From NCBI RefSeq assembly GCF_026262505.1, contig NC_067207.1:33572082-33636081 (forward strand): a stretch of 64,000 nucleotides of DNA, given 5' to 3'. The stretch's first letter is position 1; every line of letters begins with the position of its first letter. The notes beneath the pieces were generated by a model. The model did no database searches and had not been told where the DNA came from. It was given only the letters and a program-made list of their open reading frames with translations. Below, one piece after another: positions 42,576 to 51,194 of the stretch. A program made the position numbers and the translations under genes. This stretch comes from Trichomonas vaginalis G3. Taxonomy: Eukaryota > Parabasalia > Trichomonadida > Trichomonadidae.

Positions 42576-43655
42576 GCTTGAAAGAAGTATTCGAACAACA
42601 TCCATGGAGGTCTTTTAAGAAATTCAATGAAGCTGCAAAGAGTTCGGGATTTACTAACAGAGCTGAAGTGAAAAGGTTCTTTGACAAAAATGTTGTACAT
42701 CAAACAAAAATAAACCCTTACGACTACTTTTTACCAATTTACTCCAACACTCCTGACGCATACCAATTTGACACTCTCATTCAAAGCAGAAAAGGAAGAC
42801 ATAAACCATTCCTCATCTTCATAAATGTTAACACTCGTAAAGCATATGCATATCCAATGAGAATAAAGGAACTCGTGAAGTGTTAAGATTTTACAAAAGT
42901 TTGTAGCAGAACATAGCCCAAGTACTTTAACATCAGACCAAGACAGTGCATACCTCAGCAATGAAATCACAGATTTTCTCATTAAGCATAACATAACTCA
43001 CTACACTACTGAAGACCATAACCATAACATACTCGGTATCATTAACCGCTTCATAAGGACTCTCAGAGATTTAAATCAAGAGCGAGACTTTACCGAAGAA
43101 ACAATGAAACATTTTCTCGAAGTATATAATTCCTCAACACATTCTACAACAGGACATACACCAAATTCAATGACACAACAACAAGAAGAAAAGTATATAC
43201 AAAAGAAACTAAGTCAAACACAAAATATCAGAAATTCAAAACAATTTACCCTCATTCCTGGTACAAAAGTTCGTGTAGTTCTTGACGACAAACCATTGAC
43301 AAAGAAACGTTTAAGGTTAAGTCGAAATTATTATATCGTAGACTCTACGCAAGGTAATGGATATCTTATAAAAGCTGCTGACGACTCCATAGCATTTTAC
43401 CCTCGACATAAATTAGTTGAAAGTAGTAATGGCAAACTTGCTGAAACCATTGACGAAGCAAAGCGAGGAGTGGTTATTGAAATACTTGACTACAACACAA
43501 ACGATGACACTTATAAAGTAAGATATGAAGGAGGCGTTGAAGATGTTATACCATCTAAGAACTTGAGAGAATCTAAACCAACTCATCTGGGACCATTAGA
43601 GCGGGAGTACTGGAAAGATAAAAACATGCCAGAAAGAATAAGAAAATTCTTCTAA
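42572..43655 (+). pseudogene. int: Maverick retroviral-type integrase (rve) with chromodomain-like tail, frameshifted
   Basis: Inserts the element into host DNA. An N-terminal helical region, then the rve core: first Asp in YQFDTLIQ, second in LTSDQDSAYLS. At the catalytic Glu position (35 residues between) the sequence is LGIINRFIRTLRDL, with Asn instead of Glu. A frameshift near 42870 separates the two Asp residues. The C-terminal domain GVVIEILDYNTNDDTYKVRYEG resembles the chromodomain-like tail of Maverick integrases. Translationally overlaps the fibre stop. Two lesions suggest no activity. Confidence 0.85.
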
Positions 43656-43840
43656 ACTTTTTCGTTGGATGTAAATCAGACAAAATATATTATAGGTGAA
43701 GAGACCCAAAGGGTCAGAGCCGCAAAGCGGCTAGGTGAGATTTCACCTGTTTTTTCACCTCTTTTTTCACCTCATGAATTTTCATGTATTTCCTTATGAA
43801 ATAAAAAATAACGCTAATTTTATTTTTATTTATTTTTTTA
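43656..43840. other. accessory-gene boundary block
   Basis: Contains AGGTGAAGAGA, a GC double hairpin, the GGTGAGATTTCACC near-palindrome, two TTTTTTCACCTC units and CATGAATTTTCATG. The same order recurs at 44590-44680 and, reversed, at 45720-45915. Confidence 0.6.
43703..43732. repeat. double hairpin, intergenic
   Basis: GACCC-AAA-GGGTC then AGCCGC-AAA-GCGGCT. Identical copies at 44604-44633 and, inverted, 45870-45899. Confidence 0.9.
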
Positions 43841-43855
43841 TTTTGTATGTAAAGA
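43841..43855 (+). promoter_or_regulatory. accessory-gene promoter motif TTTTGTATGTAAAGA
   Basis: Five bases before the KilA-N ATG, preceded by a T/A tract. The same 15 bases precede the genes starting at 45643 and 50961. Confidence 0.5.
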
Positions 43856-43860
43856 CAATA

Positions 43861-44526
43861 ATGTCAGTCGAAGCAAAAACATTCACTAACAAATCTAATG
43901 GTGAAATATTCACAAAAGGCACTTATAACGGTATTGAAGTCTTACGTAGAGACAAGGATGGTTACATTAATGCAACAAAGATGGCAAGAGAAGCGGGAAG
44001 GTTAAACCATTTAAACAGATTTCTCAATAGTACTAAAATGCAGGAAATTCTTGAGTTTTGGATGAACGAATACGGTGGAGCCAAAAGTGGCTCGACCTCA
44101 AAACAAGCATTTTATGAGCTTACTAAGGGCGTTATGAATGAATTCAAAGGTATTTACATACATGCTGACCTCGTTCATTTTGTTGCTGAATGGTGCTCTG
44201 TAAAGTATGCATTTTATGTCAAAGATATTATGGACTCCATAGACAAGAAAGTTCATGAGAAGTTAGATGAAGAAGAACTCGAAGATACAGTGGAGAATGC
44301 TAAACCTTTGTTCGAAGAAGAAGTTGGAAAAATGTGCGAAAAACAATTAGAACATGAACGTGAGATATATTATGGTTATAGAGATTCTCCATACGAACTA
44401 GACCAATGGGAACAAGAAGATTTAAAGAGAGAATTTAGAGAATATGAACTCGCTAAGATAGCATTTGAAGCTGCAGAAAAGAAGTTAAAAGTTTGGGGTC
44501 GTTTTGTACAAAAATATTGTGAGTAA
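43861..44526 (+). CDS. KilA-N domain protein (221 aa), element B
   Basis: The KilA-N domain is a DNA-binding domain common in large DNA viruses and phages and in Maverick accessory genes. Here GIEVLRRDKDGYINATKMAREAGR (about residues 26-49) and a second half ending GIYIHADLVHFVAEWCSVKYAFYVKD (about 100-125) form a full domain, followed by an acidic coiled-coil tail. The linker between the halves includes a hairpin-encoded GAKSGS segment. The ATG at 43861 is chosen because it follows the shared promoter motif. Intact and probably regulatory. Confidence 0.85.
   Translation: MSVEAKTFTNKSNGEIFTKGTYNGIEVLRRDKDGYINATKMAREAGRLNHLNRFLNSTKMQEILEFWMNEYGGAKSGSTSKQAFYELTKGVMNEFKGIYIHADLVHFVAEWCSVKYAFYVKDIMDSIDKKVHEKLDEEELEDTVENAKPLFEEEVGKMCEKQLEHEREIYYGYRDSPYELDQWEQEDLKREFREYELAKIAFEAAEKKLKVWGRFVQKYCE
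44078..44093. repeat. single GC hairpin, inside the KilA-N frame
   Basis: GAGCCA-AAAG-TGGCTC, with flanking GGT and ACC extending the stem past one mismatch. Confidence 0.65.
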
Positions 44527-44535
44527 ATGAACCAT

Positions 44536-44563
44536 TTATTTTTATTGAATTCAATAAAAATAA
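44536..44563. terminator. 28-bp perfect A/T palindrome after the KilA-N gene
   Basis: Perfect palindrome centred on GAATTC with TTATTTTTATTGAA as its left half, ten bases past the stop. Its placement suggests a 3' processing or termination structure, but it could equally be a repeat boundary. Confidence 0.4.
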
Positions 44564-44588
44564 GCCGCTAGCGGCAAGGGCGAAGCCC
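44564..44588. repeat. double hairpin, intergenic
   Basis: GCCGCTAGCGGC then GGGC-GAA-GCCC. An inverted copy is at 51116-51140. Confidence 0.85.
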
Positions 44589-44603
44589 ATGTTTAGGTGA
44601 AGA

Positions 44604-44633
44604 GACCCAAAGGGTCAGAGCCGCAAAGCGGCT
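44604..44633. repeat. double hairpin, intergenic
   Basis: Same sequence as 43703-43732, 16 bases after another double hairpin. Confidence 0.9.
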
Positions 44634-44680
44634 AGGTGAGATGTCACCCGTTTTCTCACCTGTTTTCTCACCCCAGTTTT

Positions 44681-45643
44681 TCACAAGCGTTTTACATGAA
44701 TTGTACGATGTATATTTGAAATCCTAAACAATTTCGTAGCTTCTATTTCTTCTGTCAGTATGTCAAAAGTTTTAACAATACCGAAGGTTTCTTTATACTT
44801 CTTCTTGACGTCAGATAGAAGGAAATCTTCTGCTGTTGGATAGTTTTTGTTCAGAAATTCTAACATGTTCATTTTATCTTCTGCTGGCTTTTCTGCTTCT
44901 TTCTTTAAGTCTGCATAGTCGTTTCGCATTCTTTCTATCTCTTTGACGGAGTAGTTATATTTCCTAATTGCTGCTTTACATTTAGAACATTGCGGATTCA
45001 TTTTTGCGTTATATTCTGAAACCTTACCTGCTAAAACAACTAAGGCGTCAATGGTTTTCTTTAACTCAAAAGCAGTTGGTCTTATCTGTTCGTTCCATAT
45101 TTTACCTCTTCTATCTTTATCTCTTATCTGCCATACACATTCAGCAACTAACGAAACAAAGTTATCGTAGGTCTTAAACTCCCCGGATTTATATATGTCA
45201 GAAACATTCTTATATACCATGTCGCAATCTTTGTCCATAACCTTATGGTTGCAATGAAATCCTAGAAACTCATAGTTTACCTTTCGAATGAACTTCTTTA
45301 TTTCTACTGAGTCAGTTGGTTTCACTTCTATTTCATCGAATTCAGGAATAGTTAGTTTTTGATGCTGAATTTCAGGTAGTTTAGGTAAATGGTCAATAAT
45401 GTCCTGCATTTCATAAAGATACTGTTCATTTGTTTCATCTTTCGCACTACAGTCTAAATTACTTGTTAAAGTTCTTGCTTTATCTTCTGGATTTTGTTTC
45501 GAAAGTATATGAAGAAGAATGAAGCTTTTCATCTCTACTAACATAGATGTTGGATTCATGACTAACGAGTTTGGTGAAGTTGTTGTGGACAGAGTCCCGC
45601 CGTTCGCGGCTTGAATTGTTGTTGTGCCGATTGTTGAAATCAT
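44681..45643 (-). CDS. Maverick accessory protein (320 aa), copy in element B
   Basis: Near-identical to the protein at 6992-7933. Differences: an eight-residue insertion after Gln11, encoded by a 24-nt GC double hairpin (45587-45610), a few substitutions, and a short diverged stretch near residues 42-55 that looks like a pair of compensating frameshifts. CxxC pair and C-terminal helical domain are preserved. The start directly follows the shared promoter motif. Function unknown; intact copies in two diverged elements suggest it is selected or recently spread. Confidence 0.8.
   Translation of the reverse strand: MISTIGTTTIQAANGGTLSTTTSPNSLVMNPTSMLVEMKSFILLHILSKQNPEDKARTLTSNLDCSAKDETNEQYLYEMQDIIDHLPKLPEIQHQKLTIPEFDEIEVKPTDSVEIKKFIRKVNYEFLGFHCNHKVMDKDCDMVYKNVSDIYKSGEFKTYDNFVSLVAECVWQIRDKDRRGKIWNEQIRPTAFELKKTIDALVVLAGKVSEYNAKMNPQCSKCKAAIRKYNYSVKEIERMRNDYADLKKEAEKPAEDKMNMLEFLNKNYPTAEDFLLSDVKKKYKETFGIVKTFDILTEEIEATKLFRISNIHRTIHVKRL
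45587..45610. repeat. 24-nt double hairpin, exact insertion relative to the element A gene
   Basis: On the coding strand GCCG-CGAA-CGGC, G, GGAC-TCT-GTCC. The element A gene reads straight from CAA to ACAACA at this point. Confidence 0.9.
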
Positions 45644-45644
45644 A

Positions 45645-45659
45645 TCTTTACATACAAAA
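45645..45659 (-). promoter_or_regulatory. accessory-gene promoter motif TTTTGTATGTAAAGA
   Basis: One base before the ATG at 45643, identical to the motifs at 43841-43855 and 50965-50979. Confidence 0.5.
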
Positions 45660-45724
45660 TAAAAAAATAAATAAAAATAAAACTAACGTTATTTTTCTAT
45701 CTTAAGGAAATTCATGAAAATTCA

Positions 45725-45739
45725 AGACCCTTTGGGTCT
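45725..45739. repeat. single GC hairpin, intergenic
   Basis: AGACCC-TTT-GGGTCT; matches the first half of the double hairpin at 43703. Confidence 0.7.
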
Positions 45740-45869
45740 CTTCACCTATAATATATTTTTGGTCATTTACACTCATTTACGAAGAAGTTATGACAAAGCA
45801 TTTACGAAGAAGTTATGACAAAGTCACGAGGGTGAAAAAAGAGGTGAGAAAACAGGTGACATCTCACCT

Positions 45870-45899
45870 AGCCGCTTTGCGGCTCTGACCCTTTGGGTC
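45870..45899. repeat. double hairpin, intergenic, inverted copy
   Basis: AGCCGC-TTT-GCGGCT then GACCC-TTT-GGGTC: the reverse complement of 43703-43732. Confidence 0.9.
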
Positions 45900-46019
45900 T
45901 CTTCACCTAAATTATATTTTAGGTCAAAGCTTCCACGAGAGAAAAGATTCCTCATTCGCTAAGGATTCCAAAAATGAAAAAATCATTGATTTTGGCTGAG
46001 AAAAAACAGCAAAACCCTT

Positions 46020-46082
46020 CTTCCACGGGAACAAAGAAATAAAGAAGAAATAAAGTATATTTTTTATTTATTCCCGTGGAAG
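46020..46082. repeat. 12-bp inverted repeat forming a long-loop hairpin
   Basis: CTTCCACGGGAA at 46020-46031 and its exact complement at 46071-46082 with an A/T-rich 39-nt loop, near the tRNA-like sequence. Confidence 0.6.
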
Positions 46083-46147
46083 ATAGAGCACTTTTATGAC
46101 ACTTTTTATTCACGACAAACAAGACAAATAAAGAAAATAAGAAAATA

Positions 46148-46221
46148 CGGCGCTGTCGCGGTTCGAACCACAGACCTTGACCCCTCCATAACACCACCTT
46201 AGACCACTGTGCTACGTAGCC
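46148..46221 (-). tRNA. tRNA-like sequence (possibly degenerate)
   Basis: On the minus strand, TAGCACAGTGG (46214-46204) fits the pol III A box and GGTTCGAACC (46169-46160) fits the B box, at normal tRNA spacing. The T arm folds with two wobble pairs, but I cannot form a clean anticodon stem or a full acceptor stem, so no isotype is given. It may be a decayed tRNA gene carried by the element, or a pol III promoter reused for another small RNA. Confidence 0.35.
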
Positions 46222-46262
46222 TGTCGACATAAGATTTTATAAATTGCATATTTGACGTAAAT

Positions 46263-46637
46263 TTATTTCCATCTGGCTTCCCACCGCATAAGATATTCAT
46301 ACGTGTTTGTAAGACATTCATTAAACTTCTTTTCTATTGCATCTAATCTTGCGTTATTTTTTTCAATAGCTTGTCTGTATTCTTCATCATCTCCAGCAGT
46401 GTTTGGGTCTTCACGTTTAAAATATTCATTGTTAACCAATTTTTTATCTACAAATTTTATTAGTGTTTGATTCACTTCGTTATGATAACGGTCATATTCT
46501 TTCAATACGTAAGTGAAGACAAAATGCGTCGTACCTTCAATCTTAAAGCTTAAAGAACTTTCAACACAGTTTTGAGGGTCTGTCAGTGCGTCAATGAGAT
46601 AGTATTCGAAGTCAGTCAATAATCTTTTTAAAGTCAT
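46263..46637 (-). CDS. hypothetical Maverick protein (124 aa), homologue of 9797-10144
   Basis: Intact ATG frame divergent from the KilA-N-like gene at 46745. Similar in layout to the element A protein: an FVFTYVLKEYDRYH segment against FVLKFCFWEYDKNH, then LIKFVDKKLV against VLKFVNDRLV, then a helical end with one Cys. This double match supports a real conserved gene. In element A it is beside the packaging ATPase, here beside accessory genes. Function unknown. Confidence 0.6.
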   Translation of the reverse strand: MTLKRLLTDFEYYLIDALTDPQNCVESSLSFKIEGTTHFVFTYVLKEYDRYHNEVNQTLIKFVDKKLVNNEYFKREDPNTAGDDEEYRQAIEKNNARLDAIEKKFNECLTNTYEYLMRWEARWK

Positions 46638-46726
46638 TTCATACAGGATAAAATTTAATGTTGTGAAGAAATAGTGTTTATCTCAGAAAAAATAAAGTTA
46701 GTTTTTATTTTATTTATTTTTTTATC

Positions 46727-46737
46727 CTGTATGTAAG
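46727..46737 (+). promoter_or_regulatory. variant accessory promoter motif CTGTATGTAAG
   Basis: Seven bases before the ATG at 46745; the T/A tract upstream matches that before the other accessory genes. Confidence 0.4.
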
Positions 46738-46744
46738 AACAGAA

Positions 46745-47146
46745 ATGTCAACATTAGAGAACACAACAACAGTTATAGTCCATGAAGCCATAAATGAAGA
46801 ATACGAATACATACAATATAACAAACAATTGAGACTCATTCGTTCTGTCAAAGATGACATGTATCAAATGCAAAGTATAATGAACGCTCTTCGTTCTACA
46901 AAGCAAGCATATCATTGGTTTGAAAACCAACAGGCAAAAGAACTTTTAGAAGAATTTCCTCATATGATTGCTTCCCTCGGAAAACCGAGGGAAGAGATTC
47001 CGTACGAAAATCGCAAGAATTTGGCACCTGGTTTGAAAGGTTATTATGTTCATAGACTTTTAGTAAATGCTGTAGCAATGTGGGCTTCACCTCGTTATGC
47101 TTGTTATATTTTCAAACTTCTTGACAACAGTTCAGGAGGAAGGTAG
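46745..47146 (+). CDS. KilA-N-like protein (133 aa)
   Basis: Short protein whose second half, GYYVHRLLVNAVAMWASPRYACYIFKLLD, matches the end of the KilA-N domain (HADLVHFVAEWCSVKYAFYVKD in the neighbouring gene); the first half is a diverged version. A 24-nt hairpin (46971-46994) encodes SLGKPREE between the halves. Remnants of the same gene, including the hairpin, occur in element A at 8715-8770. The last 26 nt belong to an inverted repeat that flanks the primase-helicase gene. Likely a DNA-binding accessory protein. Confidence 0.6.
   Translation: MSTLENTTTVIVHEAINEEYEYIQYNKQLRLIRSVKDDMYQMQSIMNALRSTKQAYHWFENQQAKELLEEFPHMIASLGKPREEIPYENRKNLAPGLKGYYVHRLLVNAVAMWASPRYACYIFKLLDNSSGGR
46971..46994. 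repeat. 10-bp-stem GC hairpin inside a coding frame
   Basis: CTTCCCTCGG-AAAA-CCGAGGGAAG; present with one arm mismatch in the element A relic near 8728-8751. Confidence 0.85.
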
Positions 47147-47250
47147 TTATGAATTATTTTTGAAGAACCGAAGGTGCTACCATGCTACCATGTGCTACCA
47201 GGTCATTTAACTTCTCTGAAAAAGTGTGACAACTCGACATTTTGACAACA
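47121..47250. repeat. inverted repeat flanking the primase-helicase gene, left copy
   Basis: About 130 bp matching 49701-49829 in reverse, including the final codons of the KilA-N-like gene and the GGTGCTACCATGCTACCATG stretch. Confidence 0.85.
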
Positions 47251-47297
47251 ACACAGGATTAATGCAAAAATAAATTCCAATCATACTTTATAAAGCT

Positions 47298-47325
47298 AGA
47301 CCTTCAGGTCTCGCCGCTTAGCGGC
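47298..47325. repeat. double hairpin at the 3' end of the helicase frame
   Basis: AGACCT-TC-AGGTCT then GCCGC-TTA-GCGGC; covers the stop codon (47304-47306) and encodes the final PLSGET residues. Confidence 0.85.
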
Positions 47326-49627
47326 TCATTTACAGGTATTTCATCATCAGTAAATGATTCCTCATTATCGTTTGGTTCAACCTGTTTATATAATCCTTTC
47401 ATTTCTTCTTTCAAAACATAATACCATGTTTGTTTACCGTCTATTCTTCTATGTTTCCTATCACATTTATCCTTAATACTCATTTGAAAGTTTTTGTCTT
47501 TCATGTCTGATGGTTTGCAGAATAGAGCATTTTCACACGTCATACCTGCACACAATTCATCATAATGTGTATTTATCCATACATCTAAAGGATTTGATGA
47601 TAATTCAATTAAATCTTGTTTGGCTTCAGTCATCGGTATGATTCGTACATTAAATGATGAAAGGTCATATTGCATAAAATACGTCAGTAAATTATCATAA
47701 AATTCCTTTGTGCATGAATCCATTAAATTCTTGAAGTAATCAAATTGACCCTTGAATTTACCATTAACTCTTAAAACTACGTATCTTCTGTCTCCAACTT
47801 CAATTTTGACAGGGTAGACGTTGTTAGTTACGAAAATGAAGTTTGCAACGTTCTGAGCTGTTCTTCTGGGTTGATTCTTTTCATTAATTCTTATCTCATT
47901 ATCCGTAATAATTGATTTCAAAGCGTTGAAGTTTGCGAGTCTGTCTTCACCCACATTCTTGAGTTCATTAAGTACAAGAAACATTTTATTTTCAACTACT
48001 GAATTGAAATTACCCGTTAGCTCACTTATTTCGGTAATGTTTTTACATGAATAACCAGCGAGGAGTTCAGAAATAATGTCTGTAAATCTGTTTTTACCTG
48101 TTCCCTGAAGTCCTTTCAAAATAATTGCTGTTTCATTCTTGATTCCGGGATGTTGAATCATTGATGCAATCCAGCCGAGAAGGTATTTATACACTTCATC
48201 GTTATTATCACAAATGGCTTCTTTAATGAAATTCATAAACATCTCAATTTTTGAGTAATCTGGTTTTTCGAGAACGTTGTATTTATAACCTTGAAACGTT
48301 GAGAAAACATCTGGGAATCAGATTTAAAAGCAAACACCCTTAACGGTTAATGAAGACAATTGATTTAGTAGTACATCCCATGCTGTTATGGTTTTACCTT
48401 CTTCTTTAAATAATTTAATCATTTTGAGTGACTCTTTCATGTTTGACTGAAGAACAAATGATATTTGATTCATTTTGTCGTGGATATTATAGTCCTTTTG
48501 AATGAAATATTTATTTCCACAATCTACAAAACGGATTACACGTGATAAATCCTCAATTACTTCAGAACTGTTTTATACTGATGATTTTCAGCCTTGCGTC
48601 TAATATCTGTTATCAAAAACGAGTCATCAAGTTTGATATCAAATGTTATTTTTGGCTTACGTAATAAAGGTAAAACATATTCATCATAATATTCCTTTTG
48701 ATATAGTTTTAGAATCTTCACTAAAACAAATGGAGAAGTCATTAAATGTGCATATCTACTACGTGCTTTTTCAAAATTACTTTTTGCATTTTCTGTTAAA
48801 CTGCAGAAGTTATAAACGTTATCGTATGCTTCATTAATTAAATGATCCGGTAACGAATTAATAGCTTGAAACAGTGTGAATAATGTTATTTCTTTTTCTA
48901 AATTCATGTTTCCACCGTCATTATGTACTTCAAAATCACAGATGCCATCAACTATGCTCTGAGCTAGTTTATCGTCAATGTTTACATCTTTGTTTTCATT
49001 CATGATAGTCTTTATTTCTTCATTCTTTTGTTCAACTCTTACCTTAATATTCAAATCATTTAATATATCATTCACTGTTCTAGTTAATGTTGAATCGTAA
49101 CTTCCACGAATGAATGAGTATGTTTTGATTGGTTCTGTTGCATTCTTGCGAACTCTTGAATCAGCCATAACCACTAATGAACGCTTTGAATCATCAATAG
49201 AAGTCATGATATCAATATCATAATCATTGCAGGAATAACATTTAATCATTCTGTTCGAGGTTGAATAGAAGAAATTAGTGTTGCAATAAATGTGAAGACC
49301 TCCTGAAGCGGTTTTAACGATAACATCTTTATCCGAAAGTTTTGATAAAATGTCTTTTCTAACTGTTTCTTTAAGTTCATCATTGTACGATTTATTGATA
49401 TCAACATCTATAATCGTTAAATTTGATATTTTATTTACTAATAAAGCCATACCAGTTTTCCTTCCTCTTCCTCCATCATGTTTGAGGTAGTTATGTAAAT
49501 CAATCCTGTTTTCACCAATTCTTTCGTTGAGGGTTTTAGTTTCTGCCACAACTAATTCCTCAGCTAATGAATCAATAACTTTTTCATCAGAAACGATATA
49601 GTTGTTACTGTTGTTTGTTGCTGTCAT
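47304..49627 (-). pseudogene. AEP primase-polymerase fused to SF3 (D5-like) helicase, frameshifted
   Basis: Replication protein. N-terminal AEP domain in the frame from ATG 49627: catalytic IDVD (73-76) and SGGLHIYC (108-115). SF3 helicase in the frame ending 47304: Walker A GLQGTGKN, Walker B-like MFLVLNEL, sensor FIFVTNN and GDRRY arginine finger, then a winged-helix-like tail. Between 48570 and 48250 at least two frameshifts separate the halves. Intact length would be about 770 residues. With no PolB in element B, this was probably its replicase-helicase. The cassette is bounded by inverted repeats. Confidence 0.85.
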
Positions 49628-50379
49628 TTATATAGGAATAAAAAATAAAAATAATTTTAAAACTACCTTTATTTTTGGGCTGCATCATATTTCCTGAACT
49701 GTTGTCAAAATGTCGAGTTGTCACACTTTTTCAGAGAAGTTAAATGACCTGGTAGCACATGGTAGCATGGTAGCACCTTCAGTTCTTCAAAAATAATTAA
49801 TAACTACCTTCCTCCTGAACTGTTGTCAAAATGTCGAGTTGTCACACTTTTTCAGAGAAGTTAAATGACCTGGTAGCACATGGTAGCATGGTAGCAGTGA
49901 AAACATTAACGTAAACATTAACGTAAACATTAACGTAAACATTAACGTAAACATAAACGTAAACATTAACGTAAACATAAACGTAAAACATTAACGTAAA
50001 CATAAACGATAAAATTTATTTCCTGAACTGTTGTCAAAATGTCAGTTGTCACCATTTTTAAAAGAAGTTAAATGACCTGGTAGCACATGGTAGCATGGTA
50101 GCAGTGAAAACATTAACGTTTAAGTTCGACAAAGCATGTACGATGAAATCATGACAAAACATGTACGCTCATTACGATGAAGAAATCATGACAAAACATG
50201 TACGATGAAGAAGTTTCGACACATTCATTTATGCTCATGTTTGACAAAGTCATTTACGATGAAATCATGATAAAGTCATTTACGATGAGGTCATAACAAA
50301 ACATTTATGTTATACAGTAATGTTAGTCATGAATGTTTGTCCTACGTGTTGGCGTTAGTGTTGAAAAATAATGTTTGTC
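49628..50379. repeat. repeat region beside the primase-helicase gene
   Basis: Holds the right inverted-repeat copy (49701-49829), two further direct copies of the TGACCTGGTAGCACATGG block (about 49810-49895 and 50021-50105), a 12-bp GTAAACATTAAC tandem (49901-50006) and about eight satellite-like ACAAAACATGTACGATGA units (50110-50310). No gene. Confidence 0.8.
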
Positions 50380-50961
50380 CTACATGAAGCCGTACAAGCG
50401 TTTGAATTTGTTTATGCATAAAATTACACTCTTGTTTTCTGTATCTATCATAGAAACATAAGCAGCACCTGTTTTTGTAAAGTTTATATGAAGTTTTCGA
50501 TAGTTAGGACCTGTATAGTAATAGAATGCGTCCTCATTCTCAACATAGTAGTAGAACTCAAACGAATGCTTACCATAATCTGTTATTTCAACAGCTTCGT
50601 CAGATATTTCATCAACGAACTCATAAACTATATCGCCATACTTGCTTTTATTTCTATTGTTTTCAGATTTAGAACACCAACGAAGGTTTGAGATTCTGTT
50701 GTCGTCTCTTTGATGGTTTATATGGTCCACACACGGTAAATTGTTCGGATTGGAAATAAAATGAGTAGCTATGAGAACATGTTTTTGGTACTTTTTGAGG
50801 TTTAATGTTACACAAATATAACCTGTTCCTCTGTTATATTCATGTATAATTCTCTTGGTTTCTTTCTTCCTTATTTCAAAAGGCTCAGAACAGTGAATTT
50901 CATACTCTTCATCTTGTAAACATTCTTTCCATACATCTTGACCAACAAGTTCAGCGTACAT
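50380..50961 (-). CDS. HNH endonuclease with NUMOD4-like start (193 aa)
   Basis: Homing-type nuclease as found in Mavericks and phages. Residues 8-54 form a NUMOD4-like substrate-recognition module (WKECLQDEEYEIHCSEPFEI). The HNH core is HFISNPNNLPCVDHIN (about 67-82) with DDNRISNLRWC (86-96). The C-terminal domain (about 122-193) resembles the TIR-encoded 108-aa protein. Intact, with the shared promoter motif three bases before the ATG. A decayed relative lies in element A at 3617-4331. It may cut DNA to drive spread of accessory cassettes. Confidence 0.85.
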   Translation of the reverse strand: MYAELVGQDVWKECLQDEEYEIHCSEPFEIRKKETKRIIHEYNRGTGYICVTLNLKKYQKHVLIATHFISNPNNLPCVDHINHQRDDNRISNLRWCSKSENNRNKSKYGDIVYEFVDEISDEAVEITDYGKHSFEFYYYVENEDAFYYYTGPNYRKLHINFTKTGAAYVSMIDTENKSVILCINKFKRLYGFM

Positions 50962-50964
50962 CTG

Positions 50965-50979
50965 TCTTTACATACAAAA
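50965..50979 (-). promoter_or_regulatory. accessory-gene promoter motif TTTTGTATGTAAAGA
   Basis: Three bases upstream of the HNH gene ATG; identical to two other copies in element B. Confidence 0.5.
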
Positions 50980-51115
50980 TAAAAAATAAATAAAAATAAA
51001 ACTAACGTTATTTTTAAATTTTGTGAAAACTCAACGGTTTGACACCTGCCATACGTCATTTTACTCAGTAATGAGGATGAAGAGCTTTATTCGTAAGTTG
51101 AAGTTCTGAGGTCAT

Positions 51116-51140
51116 GGGCTTCGCCCTTGCCGCTAGCGGC
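51116..51140. repeat. double hairpin, intergenic
   Basis: GGGC-TTC-GCCC then GCCGCTAGCGGC: the inverted copy of 44564-44588, followed by the same TTATTTTT stretch. Confidence 0.85.
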
Positions 51141-51194
51141 TTATTTTTGTCAGCAATGAGGTCATTCGTGATAAAAATAAAGCTAGCGTAGATT

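Noticed and set aside
45952-46230. Minus-strand open frame of 92 codons
   Set aside because: Its N-terminal part is a translation of the tRNA-like sequence and the rest of A/T-rich repeats.
43846-50976. GTATGT before accessory genes as a 5' splice site
   Set aside because: It matches the Trichomonas 5' splice consensus, but no matching branch/3' signal follows and the frames start intact a few bases later.
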